Source: Prauserella aidingensis (GTDB taxonomy: Bacteria; Actinomycetota; Actinomycetes; Mycobacteriales; Pseudonocardiaceae). Taken from it: 64,000 nt of DNA. The notes beneath the pieces are model-generated. The model was not told the DNA's origin. It was given only the letters and a program-made list of their open reading frames with translations, and did not search any database. Made by a program: the position numbers and the translations under genes. Shown here one piece after another: positions 42,518-50,630 of the stretch. Every line of letters starts with the position of its first letter. Positions within the stretch are counted from its first letter, which is position 1. The DNA lies in contig NZ_JAMTCN010000010.1 of assembly GCF_024171865.1 (NCBI RefSeq), forward strand, positions 1 through 64,000. The letters are read 5' to 3'.

Positions 42518-43273
42518 TCAGTTCCCGGTGCCGTTGGAGTCCGGCACAACACCGGAGCCCCGGCCTCCCCCGAACGTGGCCAGCAGACCACCGTCGACGG
42601 GCACCGTCGCGCCCGTCATGTACGTCGAGCGGGCGACGGCCGCGATCACCTCGGCGATCTCCTCCGGCCTGCCGGTGCGGCCCGCGGGGATCGTGTCGAC
42701 GATGCGCTCCCGTGCCTTCTGCGTCAGCCCTGCCGTCATGTCGGTGTCCACAAAACCGGGGACGACGAGGTTGACGCGGATCCCCTTCGGGGCGAGTTCG
42801 ACGCTCAGCACCTGGGTGAGGCCGCTGAGCCCCGCTTTGGCCGAGCCGTACGCCACGTCACCGGGAAACCCGCGGAATCCCACGACCGCCCCGACGTTGA
42901 CGATCGCCGCCCCCGGCCGCAGTACGGGCACGACGGCCCGGCACACGTCGAACGCGCCGGTCAGGTTTGTCGAGACGACCTCGTCCCACGCCGACCGGTC
43001 GAGAGCGTCGACCCGGCCGCCGTGGTGCACGCCTGCGCTGTTGACCACGACGTCGATCGAGCCGTAACGCTCGAGCACCGTGTCGACTCCTCTGCGCACC
43101 GACTCGGAATCGGTCACGTCGGCCTTCACCTCGAACACCCGCTCGGGATGGGCGGGCGTTCTCGCGGGCGCCGACCGCGAGAAGGTCGCCACCGTGTCGC
43201 CCGCCGCGGTGACGTGGTCGACCACCGCCCGGCCGATACCGCGCGAGCCGCCCGTCACCAGCCACGTGCTCAT
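42518..43273 (-). CDS. Short-chain dehydrogenase/reductase (FabG-like)
   Basis: The 251-residue protein starts at an ATG that overlaps the hydrolase stop (ATGA). The SDR motifs are WLVTGGSRGIGRAVVDHV, the Arg-containing TFSRSAPAR loop that favours NADP, VVNSAGVHHGG, IVNVGAVVG (Gly-Ala in place of the usual Ser-Ser), YGSAK and VPVDGGLLATFGGG. The change at the catalytic Ser position (NVGAVVG) deserves note. In context it may oxidise or reduce a hydroxyl or ketone group of the pathway intermediate. Lineage and fold are certain; direction is not. Confidence 0.87.
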   Translation of the reverse strand: MSTWLVTGGSRGIGRAVVDHVTAAGDTVATFSRSAPARTPAHPERVFEVKADVTDSESVRRGVDTVLERYGSIDVVVNSAGVHHGGRVDALDRSAWDEVVSTNLTGAFDVCRAVVPVLRPGAAIVNVGAVVGFRGFPGDVAYGSAKAGLSGLTQVLSVELAPKGIRVNLVVPGFVDTDMTAGLTQKARERIVDTIPAGRTGRPEEIAEVIAAVARSTYMTGATVPVDGGLLATFGGGRGSGVVPDSNGTGN

Positions 43274-44070
43274 CGGTTCAGGAACCCGGTCAGCTCGGCG
43301 AGGTAGGCGTCGCGGTCCTCGAGGAACGGGGCGTGCCCACACCCGGGGAAGGACACCAGCCGCGCGTCCGAGCACAGTTCGACCGCCGCCTCGGCACCCG
43401 AGTGCGCGGTGAAGCCGTCGTCCGTGCCGTGCAGGAAGAGCGCGGGCGCGGTCACTGCGCCGAGCGTCTTACGCTGGTCGATCTCGGCCAGGTCACGCAG
43501 CGAATCATCGCCGCACGGTCCCATCTCCAGGAACATTCCCCAGAGCCAAACCACGACCTCGTCACCGACCGGCTTGGCACACACCGCACCCGCCACGCCC
43601 TTGAGAGTGGTCGCCCGGTCGGCGGCGAGTCCGTCGAGGACGCCCTGCACGTCGGCCACCGTCCCGCCGTGCGGCCAGTCCGATGTGGACGTATACCGCG
43701 GGGTGGCACCGCCGGTCAGGACGAGGCCGCCGAGGTTCTCACCGAGCCGCGAGGCGGCGTCGACGACCACCGCACCGCCGAGCGACCAGCCGTTGAGCAC
43801 CGGACGCCGCAGCGACAACCGTTGGCACAGCAGGGCGACGTCGGCGCCGAGCGCGGCGATCGACACGTCGGAGAAGTCGTTGTCCGACCTGCCGCACGCG
43901 CGCAGGTCGACGATCACGACCTCGTGACCCGCCGCCCGCAACGCGGGAGCGACGGTGTCCCAACAGCGGCCCGTCGCGCCCCAGCCGTGCACCAGGACCA
44001 CCGGAGTTCCGTCCCCCTCATGGTGTTCGAAGTAGATCCGGCGACTTCCCTCGACCTCGAGATATGCCAT
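43270..44070 (-). CDS. Alpha/beta hydrolase (candidate lactone/ester hydrolase)
   Basis: The ATG at 44070 is preferred over a GTG three codons upstream because AAGAAGG is well spaced from it. The 266-residue protein has a complete triad: nucleophile Ser96 in LNGWSLGGAVV, acid in FLHGTDDGF and His in GCGHAPFLED, plus the oxyanion strand VVLVHGWGATGRCWD. It is similar to haloperoxidase, 3-oxoadipate enol-lactonase and other lactone or ester hydrolases. It lies between LLM genes and overlaps an SDR. Opening the ester or lactone made by a Baeyer-Villiger oxygenase is the natural role, by inference. Confidence 0.88.
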   Translation of the reverse strand: MAYLEVEGSRRIYFEHHEGDGTPVVLVHGWGATGRCWDTVAPALRAAGHEVVIVDLRACGRSDNDFSDVSIAALGADVALLCQRLSLRRPVLNGWSLGGAVVVDAASRLGENLGGLVLTGGATPRYTSTSDWPHGGTVADVQGVLDGLAADRATTLKGVAGAVCAKPVGDEVVVWLWGMFLEMGPCGDDSLRDLAEIDQRKTLGAVTAPALFLHGTDDGFTAHSGAEAAVELCSDARLVSFPGCGHAPFLEDRDAYLAELTGFLNR

Positions 44071-44101
44071 GAGCTTCACCCTTCTTTCTCGCCTGCGACC
44101 G

Positions 44102-45220
44102 TCAACCGGCCGCCGTCATCTCCTCCCGCAGCGCGCGGGGCACCACCGGCGGCCGATCCCGGAACCGGGGCATCACGTGTTCCGCGAACAGCTCCATCGA
44201 CCGCAGAACCTTCTCGTGTTCGAGCCCGCCGAACCGCATCCAGCAGATGAGGTGCTGCAGGCCGGTCTCCTGGTAGAGCGTCTCGATCTCGCGGATCAGT
44301 CCATCCGGATCGCCCGCATAGACGACGCCGCTCTCACGCATGCCCTCGACCGTCGGGCCGCCCGCCTCGTCGGAGGTTGCCGCCAGTTCGGCGTAGCGCT
44401 CGTACGTGGCGGGTGTGGCAGGTCCGCTCGGGATGAGGTCGAGAACGGTGCGGTAGTACCAGGACAGCGGCCCGGCCACGTCGGCGATCGCCTGCTCGGC
44501 GGTCTCGGCCAGATGGATCTGCCAGTTCATGGGGAAGTCCAACGACAACGGGTCCCGGCCGGCGTCGACGAGCCTGCGCTTGAGGTCGACGATAAGCCTG
44601 CTCAGCTCGGGTAGCGTCGTCAGCGTCGGCGTGACCAGTGGGTTGCAGCCGGTCGAGGCGACGAGGTCGAACGTCTCCGGGCTGATCGAGGCCACATACA
44701 TGGGCGGTGTCGGTCGCTGCACGGGCGTAGGCCTGCAGTCGACCTCGTGGATGTCGAAGTGCGCACCGTGGAACGAGAACGGACGTCCCGGGGGTTTGCT
44801 CCACAGCCCGCGGATGATCTCCAGCGCTTCCCCGAACACCGCACGGCTGACGGCCTGCCGGTCGCCGACGCCCATGTTGTGAAACTCCCCCGGCTGGTAA
44901 CCGCGACCCACACCGAAGTCGAGCCTGCCGCCCGAGAGCACGTCCACCATCGCGTAGTCCTCGGCGACACGCACCGGCCAGTCGAAGGTCAGGTTGCTGA
45001 CGGCGATACCGATGCGCATCCGGTTCGTCCGCTCGGCGACGGCCGCGGCCGCCACCTGCGGCGACGGCATCGAACCGTAGTCGCTGCCGTGGTGTTCGGC
45101 GAGCCAGACCTCGTCGAAACCCAGATGTTCGGCGTACGAGATCTGCGCCAGCATCTCGCGGTAGGCACGGGTGAAGTCGTGGTCGGGGCATTCGAGCACG
45201 TAGAACACGCCGAACCTCAT
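44102..45220 (-). CDS. LLM-class flavin-dependent monooxygenase 2
   Basis: The 372-residue luciferase-family protein has FGVFYVLECPDHDFTRAYREML, HLGFDEVWLAEHHGSDYGSMPSP, GGRLDFGVGRGYQPGEFHNMGV and PMYVASISPETFDLVASTGCNPLVTPTL. It resembles LLM 3 (46890) and, less closely, LLM 1 (40881), so the cluster holds three paralogues. It needs FMNH2 from a reductase. It overlaps the CoA ligase gene by ATGA and lies 31 bp before the hydrolase. Confidence 0.88.
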   Translation of the reverse strand: MRFGVFYVLECPDHDFTRAYREMLAQISYAEHLGFDEVWLAEHHGSDYGSMPSPQVAAAAVAERTNRMRIGIAVSNLTFDWPVRVAEDYAMVDVLSGGRLDFGVGRGYQPGEFHNMGVGDRQAVSRAVFGEALEIIRGLWSKPPGRPFSFHGAHFDIHEVDCRPTPVQRPTPPMYVASISPETFDLVASTGCNPLVTPTLTTLPELSRLIVDLKRRLVDAGRDPLSLDFPMNWQIHLAETAEQAIADVAGPLSWYYRTVLDLIPSGPATPATYERYAELAATSDEAGGPTVEGMRESGVVYAGDPDGLIREIETLYQETGLQHLICWMRFGGLEHEKVLRSMELFAEHVMPRFRDRPPVVPRALREEMTAAG

Positions 45221-46893
45221 GACCGCCCCCGGCCGTCCGCAGCCGGCCCCGCGGCAACGGCCCTGCCCGCGGGGGCATGCTCGCCTGCGCCGGCCCCGCT
45301 CGTGCCGACACCGCCGGTACCGAGCGCGCCCCGGTCTGCCCGGTCACGCAGCGACGTCTTGTCGAGTTTTCCGACGCTCGTGCGCGGCAGCGCGTCGACG
45401 GCGATCACGTCCTCGGGCACCCACCAGCGCGGTACCTGCTCCCGCAGCCACTCCCGGACCTCGCCCACGTCGGTGTCCGCACCACCGGCGAACACCACGA
45501 ACGCGAGCGGGCGTTCCTGCCACCGTTCGTGCGGCACCGCGACCACGGCGGCCTCGGCGACGGCCGGATGAGCGGTGAGCGCCTCCTCCAGCGCCACCGA
45601 ACTGATCCATTCGCCGCCGCTCTTGATGAGGTCCTTCGCACGGTCGACGATCTCCAGGTACCCGTCGGGGTCGATGGTCGCGATGTCGCCGGTGCGGAGC
45701 CAGCCGTCGGCGAAGCTCTCGGGGTGCTCGTCCCGGAAGTAGGCGGTGGCCACCCACGGCCCGCGGATCAGCAGTTCCCCGCGCGACACTCCGTCGTGGG
45801 GGCGGTCGCGCCCGTCGTCGTCGACGAGCCGCCAGCGCAGTCCGGGCAGCAGCCTGCCCTGCTTGCGGATCTGCGCCCTGCGCGCGTCGGGGTCGTCCTC
45901 TGTGGCGGGCAGCGGACGCGAGAAAGTGCCCATCGGCGAGATCTCGGTCATCCCCCAGCCCTGGAACACCGGCACGCGCAGCTGTTCCTCGAGCGAGCGC
46001 ACCAGGTCCTCGGTCGGCGGTGACCCACCGAGGACGAGCGCCCGCAGGCTGCCCAGGTCCGCACCGGTCCGTGCGGCCTCGGCCAGCAGGTCGACCGCGA
46101 CCGTCGGCACCATGCCGGTGTAGGTGACCCGTTCGGCCTCGACGGCCCGCGCGATGCCGGGCGCGGCGGGACGGGGGCCCGGCAGCACCTGGTTCGCGCC
46201 CGTCATGAGGGCGGCGAACGGGATGCCCCAGGCGTTGGCGTGGAACATCGGAACGACGTGCAGCACCGTGTCGCGTTCGCTGATCGCGTGCCCGTCGACG
46301 AGGCACGCCGCGAAGGTGTGCAGGTACAGCGCACGGTGCGAGTAGCCGACGCCCTTAGGGGAACCGGTCGTGCCGGACGTGTAGCAGAGCGCTGCCAGGT
46401 CGTGTTCGCTCACGGCGGGTGGATCGGCCAGCGGAGACGCGGACGCGATCAGATCCTCGTAGTTCAGTGTTCCCGGCGCGTGGCCGTCGGTGACGACGAC
46501 CGTCATGTCCGGGCGCGCGTCCCGTGCTCGTTCGACTCCGGGCAACAGGTCCGTGTCGGCGAAGAGCGCCCGGTCGTCGGCGTGGCCGAGGATGTAGTCG
46601 AGTTCCGCCGGTTCGAGCCGCAGGTTGACGGTGTGCAGCACCGCACCGGCGAGTGGTACCGCCAGGTACAGCTCGAGGTGGCGGTGGTGGTTCCACGCGA
46701 GCGTGGCCACCCGATCGCCCGGCCGCACGCCGAGTTCACGCAGCGCTCCGGCCAGGCGCACGACCCGCTCGTGGTAGTCGCGGTAGGTGTAACGGTGTGT
46801 GGACTCGCTCCCCGAGTACTCCACGATCTCCTTACCCGGGAACGACGCGCGCGCCCGGTGCAGGAACTCGGTGAGCAGTAACGGCGAGTTCAC
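45217..46893 (-). CDS. AMP-forming acyl-CoA synthetase
   Basis: The GTG at 46893 overlaps the stop of LLM 3 (GTGA) and gives 558 residues. The adenylate-forming motifs are present: P-loop [81 protein letters not shown] and the catalytic Lys in [14 protein letters not shown]. It activates a carboxylic acid to its CoA thioester, in the medium/long-chain acyl branch. In context it would load the hydroxy acid released by the hydrolase. The C-terminal 45 residues are a low-complexity Gly/Ala tail. Confidence 0.92.
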   Translation of the reverse strand: MNSPLLLTEFLHRARASFPGKEIVEYSGSESTHRYTYRDYHERVVRLAGALRELGVRPGDRVATLAWNHHRHLELYLAVPLAGAVLHTVNLRLEPAELDYILGHADDRALFADTDLLPGVERARDARPDMTVVVTDGHAPGTLNYEDLIASASPLADPPAVSEHDLAALCYTSGTTGSPKGVGYSHRALYLHTFAACLVDGHAISERDTVLHVVPMFHANAWGIPFAALMTGANQVLPGPRPAAPGIARAVEAERVTYTGMVPTVAVDLLAEAARTGADLGSLRALVLGGSPPTEDLVRSLEEQLRVPVFQGWGMTEISPMGTFSRPLPATEDDPDARRAQIRKQGRLLPGLRWRLVDDDGRDRPHDGVSRGELLIRGPWVATAYFRDEHPESFADGWLRTGDIATIDPDGYLEIVDRAKDLIKSGGEWISSVALEEALTAHPAVAEAAVVAVPHERWQERPLAFVVFAGGADTDVGEVREWLREQVPRWWVPEDVIAVDALPRTSVGKLDKTSLRDRADRGALGTGGVGTSGAGAGEHAPAGRAVAAGPAADGRGRS

Positions 46894-47951
46894 CGCGCCC
46901 CGCTCTCCGCGGCCGCGCCCGCAGGCGCCTCCGCCGCCAGTCGCCGCCTGACCTCCGGCATGACCTTCGTGGCCAGCAGTTCGATCCGCGCCGAGCCGCT
47001 CTCGACCGACTCCCCCGGCAGCTGGGCCCAGAAGTGCACGTCCTTGATCTGCGGCCGGGCGCGGAGCAACGCGGTGAGTTCGTCGACCGCCGTGGTGGGA
47101 TCCCACAACTGGAACGCGCCGGCCGCGACGATCTGGTCGGCGTCGGCGAACTGGGGTACCTGGTCGGGTGGGCCGAACGCGCCCCAGGAGATGTAGTTGT
47201 TCAGCTGGTACAGCGCGTGTTTACCGATACGCGCCCATTCCCGTTCCGGGTCCTCGGCGATCACGGTCCACTGGCCCGCGTAGATCTCGGCGTCGGCGCT
47301 GGATCCACCGATCCGGTCGAGTGCGTCCAGATAGGACTCCTGGTGCGGGTTCTGTGTACTGAGGAAACCGTCGGCGATGCGCGCCGCACGTTCGATCGCG
47401 GGTTCGGCCAATGCGCCGACGAGCAGCTTCGGCGTGCGCTCCGGCACGGGTGTCACGCGCACGCCCGGCAGGCGGAACCGCTTGCCGTTGAACGGGGTGT
47501 CGTCACCGGCCCAGGCCCGCCGGATGAGCGCCACGCTCTCCTCGAGCAGGCTCGGCCGGTACTTCAGCTCGCGTTCGAACGCGGCGAACTCGGGGGCCCA
47601 GTAGCCCTGGCCCAGTCCGAGGTCGAACCGGCCACCGGTGAGCAGCGACAGCGTGGCCGCGTCCTCGGCGAGCCGGACGGGATTGTGCAGCGGCGCCACG
47701 ATGAGGTTCGTGCCGATCCGCAACGTCGACGTGCGTTCCCCGATGGCCGCGGCCAGTGCGAACGGCGACGGCGTGTACCCGTCCTCGACGAAGTGGTGTT
47801 CGGTCAGCCAGGCCGAACCGATGCCCAGGCTCTCCGCCCACGCGATCTGGTCGAGGACCTCGCGGTAGAGGGTGCTGAACGGCCGGTGCCATTGCGGCGG
47901 GTTACGGAAGTCGTACCAGAGCCCGAAGGTGCAATCGCGGTTCGTGTCCAC
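46890..47951 (-). CDS. LLM-class flavin-dependent monooxygenase 3
   Basis: The GTG at 47951 has AAAGGAG 5 nt upstream and gives 353 residues. Features include FGLWYDFRNPPQWHRPFSTL, IGSAWLTEHHFVEDGYTPSPFAL, LTGGRFDLGLGQGYWAPEFAAF and KLLVGALAEPAIERAARIADGF. The TEHHFVEDG loop is typical of actinobacterial LLM enzymes next to CoA-linked catabolic genes. Its stop overlaps the ligase start. It lies 73 bp downstream of the kinase-like gene. As with the other two, the substrate is unknown. Confidence 0.88.
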   Translation of the reverse strand: MDTNRDCTFGLWYDFRNPPQWHRPFSTLYREVLDQIAWAESLGIGSAWLTEHHFVEDGYTPSPFALAAAIGERTSTLRIGTNLIVAPLHNPVRLAEDAATLSLLTGGRFDLGLGQGYWAPEFAAFERELKYRPSLLEESVALIRRAWAGDDTPFNGKRFRLPGVRVTPVPERTPKLLVGALAEPAIERAARIADGFLSTQNPHQESYLDALDRIGGSSADAEIYAGQWTVIAEDPEREWARIGKHALYQLNNYISWGAFGPPDQVPQFADADQIVAAGAFQLWDPTTAVDELTALLRARPQIKDVHFWAQLPGESVESGSARIELLATKVMPEVRRRLAAEAPAGAAAESGAR

Positions 47952-48024
47952 GTCGTCTCCTTTGTCGACGTTTCCTGCCGACCTCGACGGTGCCGGGCCC
48001 GGAGAGGCGTGACCAGAGTCACGA

Positions 48025-49107
48025 TCAGGTGCCGTTGTCGGAAACTCCAGCGGCCGCCGTACTGGTCGCGCCCGCGCGGGTGGCGATGCCCGCGACGGCC
48101 GCGGCCTCGTCGAGCAGCGCGGGCACGTCGTATTCGAGCGCCCGCGCGTACGGGGTGTCGAGGTCGCCCGCGACGCGCTGTGAGCGGGCCGCTTCGACGA
48201 TCGCGGCGAGCTTGAAAAGGGCGAGGCAGCGGTAGTACGTGACGTGCCGGACGGGCCGACCGATGGCCTGCTCGTACCGGTCGAGCAGTGCCTCCCGCGG
48301 CGGTGCGCCCGGCGCACGGGACACGGCTTGGATCGCAGGCATCCCGGGTGGGTCGACCGGCCGCTCACCCCAGAACGCCAGCAGCAGCCCCAGGTCCAAC
48401 AGCGGGTCGCCGATCGTGGCCATCTCCCAGTCGATCACGGCGAGCAGCCGCGGTTCGCGGGCCGAGACGAGGCAGTTGTCCAGGTGGAAATCGCCGTGGA
48501 GCAGGGCGGGCGCGGCGTCGTCGGGACGGTTACGTTCGAGCCAGTCGGCGACCCGTTCCAGCGCAGGCAACGGTCGTCGCGCGATGCTCTGCCACTGCCG
48601 GTACCACCGGGGGACCTGCCGTTCGAGGAACCTCGCCGGCTTGCCGAACCCGTCCAGACCGGCCGCCCCCCAGTCCAGACCGTGCACCGCGGCGAGGGCG
48701 TCGACGACCTCCTCGGCGATCCGCGCGACGGCCGACGGGCCGCCGGGGTACGCGGCGGGCAGTTCGGTCGTGACGGACACGGCGTCGGGTACGTGCTCCA
48801 TCACCAGGAACGGCGCCATCGGTACCGCCGGGTTCTCACAGAGCGCCACCGGCCTCGGCGCGGGCACCGCCGACTCCGACAACGCGCCGAGCACCCGGTG
48901 TTCCCGCTCGAGGTTGTGCGCCGACGCAGAGAGTGCGTTCCGCGGCGGCCTGCGCAACACGTATCGTGTCTCGACGCAGGTCAGCAGGCACGTCTCGTTC
49001 GAGTTTCCGCCGGAGAGCCTGCGTAGCCGCCACGGTCCGACGCCGGGCGTGTTCGCCGTCAGCCAGTCCTGCAGCGGCGCGGCGAGCACCTCGTCGGACG
49101 CGGTCAT
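48025..49107 (-). CDS. APH-type phosphotransferase (ACAD10/11 kinase-domain homologue)
   Basis: The 360-residue protein has an aminoglycoside-phosphotransferase/kinase fold. RRLSGGNSNETCLLT is the nucleotide loop, His204-Gly205-Asp206 with Asn211 the catalytic Brenner-type motif (LLHGDFHLDN), and Asp226 in VIDWEMATIGDPLLDLG the metal ligand. It overlaps an acyl-CoA dehydrogenase gene by ATGA. In animals the same two domains are fused in ACAD10/ACAD11, and in Pseudomonas putida LvaA and LvaC do this work on levulinate. There the hydroxyl of a 4-hydroxyacyl-CoA is phosphorylated and then eliminated. The same role is inferred here. Confidence 0.87.
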   Translation of the reverse strand: MTASDEVLAAPLQDWLTANTPGVGPWRLRRLSGGNSNETCLLTCVETRYVLRRPPRNALSASAHNLEREHRVLGALSESAVPAPRPVALCENPAVPMAPFLVMEHVPDAVSVTTELPAAYPGGPSAVARIAEEVVDALAAVHGLDWGAAGLDGFGKPARFLERQVPRWYRQWQSIARRPLPALERVADWLERNRPDDAAPALLHGDFHLDNCLVSAREPRLLAVIDWEMATIGDPLLDLGLLLAFWGERPVDPPGMPAIQAVSRAPGAPPREALLDRYEQAIGRPVRHVTYYRCLALFKLAAIVEAARSQRVAGDLDTPYARALEYDVPALLDEAAAVAGIATRAGATSTAAAGVSDNGT

Positions 49108-50384
49108 GAGGCCACCGTCGCGAGCTCGAGGTGGTCGCGGAACCGCGCGAGCGCCTCTTCGCGCCGGGTCGGGACGTGCTCGGTGGGCGTGGCGGCGGGT
49201 GTGTAGTCGCGCAGCAGCCTGCGCGCGACCGTCACCCGGTGCACCTCGTCGGGGCCGTCGTAGATACGAGCGGCTCGCGCCCACCGGTACATCTGTTCCA
49301 GGGGCATGTCGGTGGAGAACCCGAGCGAGCCGTGGACCTGGATCGCTTTGTCGATGACGTCGTGCAGCACGGTCGCGCCGTGGTACTTGATCATCGCGAT
49401 CTCGGTGCGCGCCTCCTTGGCGCCGACCCGGTCGATCTTCCACGCCGCGTACAGCGTCAGCAGCCGTGTCGACTCGATCGCCGCGGCGCAGTCGGCCACC
49501 CAGTTCTGGATCGTCTGCTTGTCCGACAACGGGCCGCCGTGCACGTCAACGCTGACGGCACGCTCACACAGCATGTCGAACGCCCGCCTGCACACGCCGA
49601 GCCAGCGCATGCAGTGGTGGATGCGACCGGGGCCGAGCCGCTGCTGGGCCAGCGCGAACGCCCGGCCCCGCGCCCCCAGCAGGTTCTCGGCAGGCACCCG
49701 GACGTCGCGGTAGAAGACCTCGCAATGCGACCACACGGGGTTCTTGTGGTCCGGATCGTTCATCAGCCCGATCTCGCGCGTCTCGACACCGGCTGCGTCG
49801 GTGGGCACGAGCAGCATCGACATGCGGGCATGCGGTTCGGCGTCCGGCTCGGTGACCGCCATGACGATGTGGAAGTCCGCGCGTGAGGCGTTGCCGACGA
49901 ACCACTTCCGGCCGCTCAGCACCCAGTGGTCGCCGTCGAGGCGAGCCGACGTCGTGAACTGTTTCGGGTCCGACCCGGTGCCCTGTTCGGTCATGGAGAA
50001 CGCGCTGAGCAGTTCCCCGCGCAGCAGCGGTTCCATCCACCGTGTGCGCTGGTCGGCGTTGCCCGCGATGGCGATCAGCTCGGCGTTGCCGGAGTCGGGC
50101 GCCTGGCAGCCGAAGACGTAGGGCGCGAGTTCGCTCCTGCCCAGGATCTCGTGCAGCAGGCCGAGCTTGAGCTGGCCGTACCCCTGGCCACCGAGCTCGG
50201 GGCCGAGGTGCGCCGCCCACAGGCCGTTGGCCTTGACCTGCTGCTGCAACGACTCGGCGAGCCTGCGGAACGTGGCGTGGTCGAGGTCGAGCACCTCGAG
50301 TGGGCAGATCTCGTCGCGGACGAACCCGCGGGCCCAGTCCAGTTTCGCCTCGAATTCGGGTTCGGTGGAGAAGTCCCAGGTCAT
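49104..50384 (-). CDS. Acyl-CoA dehydrogenase (ACAD10/11-like, kinase partner)
   Basis: The 426-residue protein has the full acyl-CoA dehydrogenase fold: helical N-terminus, FAD/substrate loop FSMTEQGTGSDPKQFTTSARLDGDHWVLSGRKWFVGNASRADF, and a C-terminal bundle with IQVHGSLGFSTDMPLEQMYRWARAARIYDGPDEVHR. The HGSLGFSTD and DGPDEVH segments fit the ACAD11-like branch. GAGGAC precedes the ATG. It heads the long minus-strand operon and is coupled to the kinase gene. The pair would convert 4-phosphoacyl-CoA to enoyl-CoA. It is divergent from two other acyl-CoA dehydrogenases (50631, 51992). Confidence 0.9.
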   Translation of the reverse strand: MTWDFSTEPEFEAKLDWARGFVRDEICPLEVLDLDHATFRRLAESLQQQVKANGLWAAHLGPELGGQGYGQLKLGLLHEILGRSELAPYVFGCQAPDSGNAELIAIAGNADQRTRWMEPLLRGELLSAFSMTEQGTGSDPKQFTTSARLDGDHWVLSGRKWFVGNASRADFHIVMAVTEPDAEPHARMSMLLVPTDAAGVETREIGLMNDPDHKNPVWSHCEVFYRDVRVPAENLLGARGRAFALAQQRLGPGRIHHCMRWLGVCRRAFDMLCERAVSVDVHGGPLSDKQTIQNWVADCAAAIESTRLLTLYAAWKIDRVGAKEARTEIAMIKYHGATVLHDVIDKAIQVHGSLGFSTDMPLEQMYRWARAARIYDGPDEVHRVTVARRLLRDYTPAATPTEHVPTRREEALARFRDHLELATVAS

Positions 50385-50550
50385 CTGCCGTCCTCTTCGA
50401 CTGGAGCGACGCTCCTCGGGTGTGCGGCCCGCGGGGTGGCCTGCTTCCGACGCCCGGCCGCACCCCGACGTTAGAAACGGCGCGTGGCCACGAGCCAGAC
50501 GTGCCCGTGGCGGCCGTTGTGGGGTTCCACAGTCGGCGTGGCCGAAGTCG

Positions 50551-50578
50551 CAGTAGGGCGCCGCGAGGCCCCCTACTG
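50551..50578. promoter_or_regulatory. Upstream inverted CAGTAGGG/CCCTACTG element
   Basis: CAGTAGGG (50551-50558) and CCCTACTG (50571-50578) are perfectly inverted around a 12-nt spacer. Their cores (AGTAGG, CCTACT) are the same half-sites as in the palindrome at 50602, in reversed order. This suggests a second contact site for one regulator in the divergent gap between the two acyl-CoA dehydrogenase operons. Confidence 0.45.
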
Positions 50579-50601
50579 GCGAGTCATCGCTGTTCGAGTT
50601 A

Positions 50602-50619
50602 ACCTACTCGCGAGTAGGT
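50602..50619. promoter_or_regulatory. 18-bp palindromic operator before the acyl-CoA dehydrogenases
   Basis: ACCTACTCGCGAGTAGGT is a perfect 18-bp dyad ending 11 bp before the ATG at 50631. Its size and position suit a TetR-type repressor such as those that control fatty-acid oxidation in actinobacteria. The candidate regulator in the window is the double TetR at 34816; no identical site was seen near fadAB. Confidence 0.65.
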
Positions 50620-50630
50620 AACCGAAGGGG

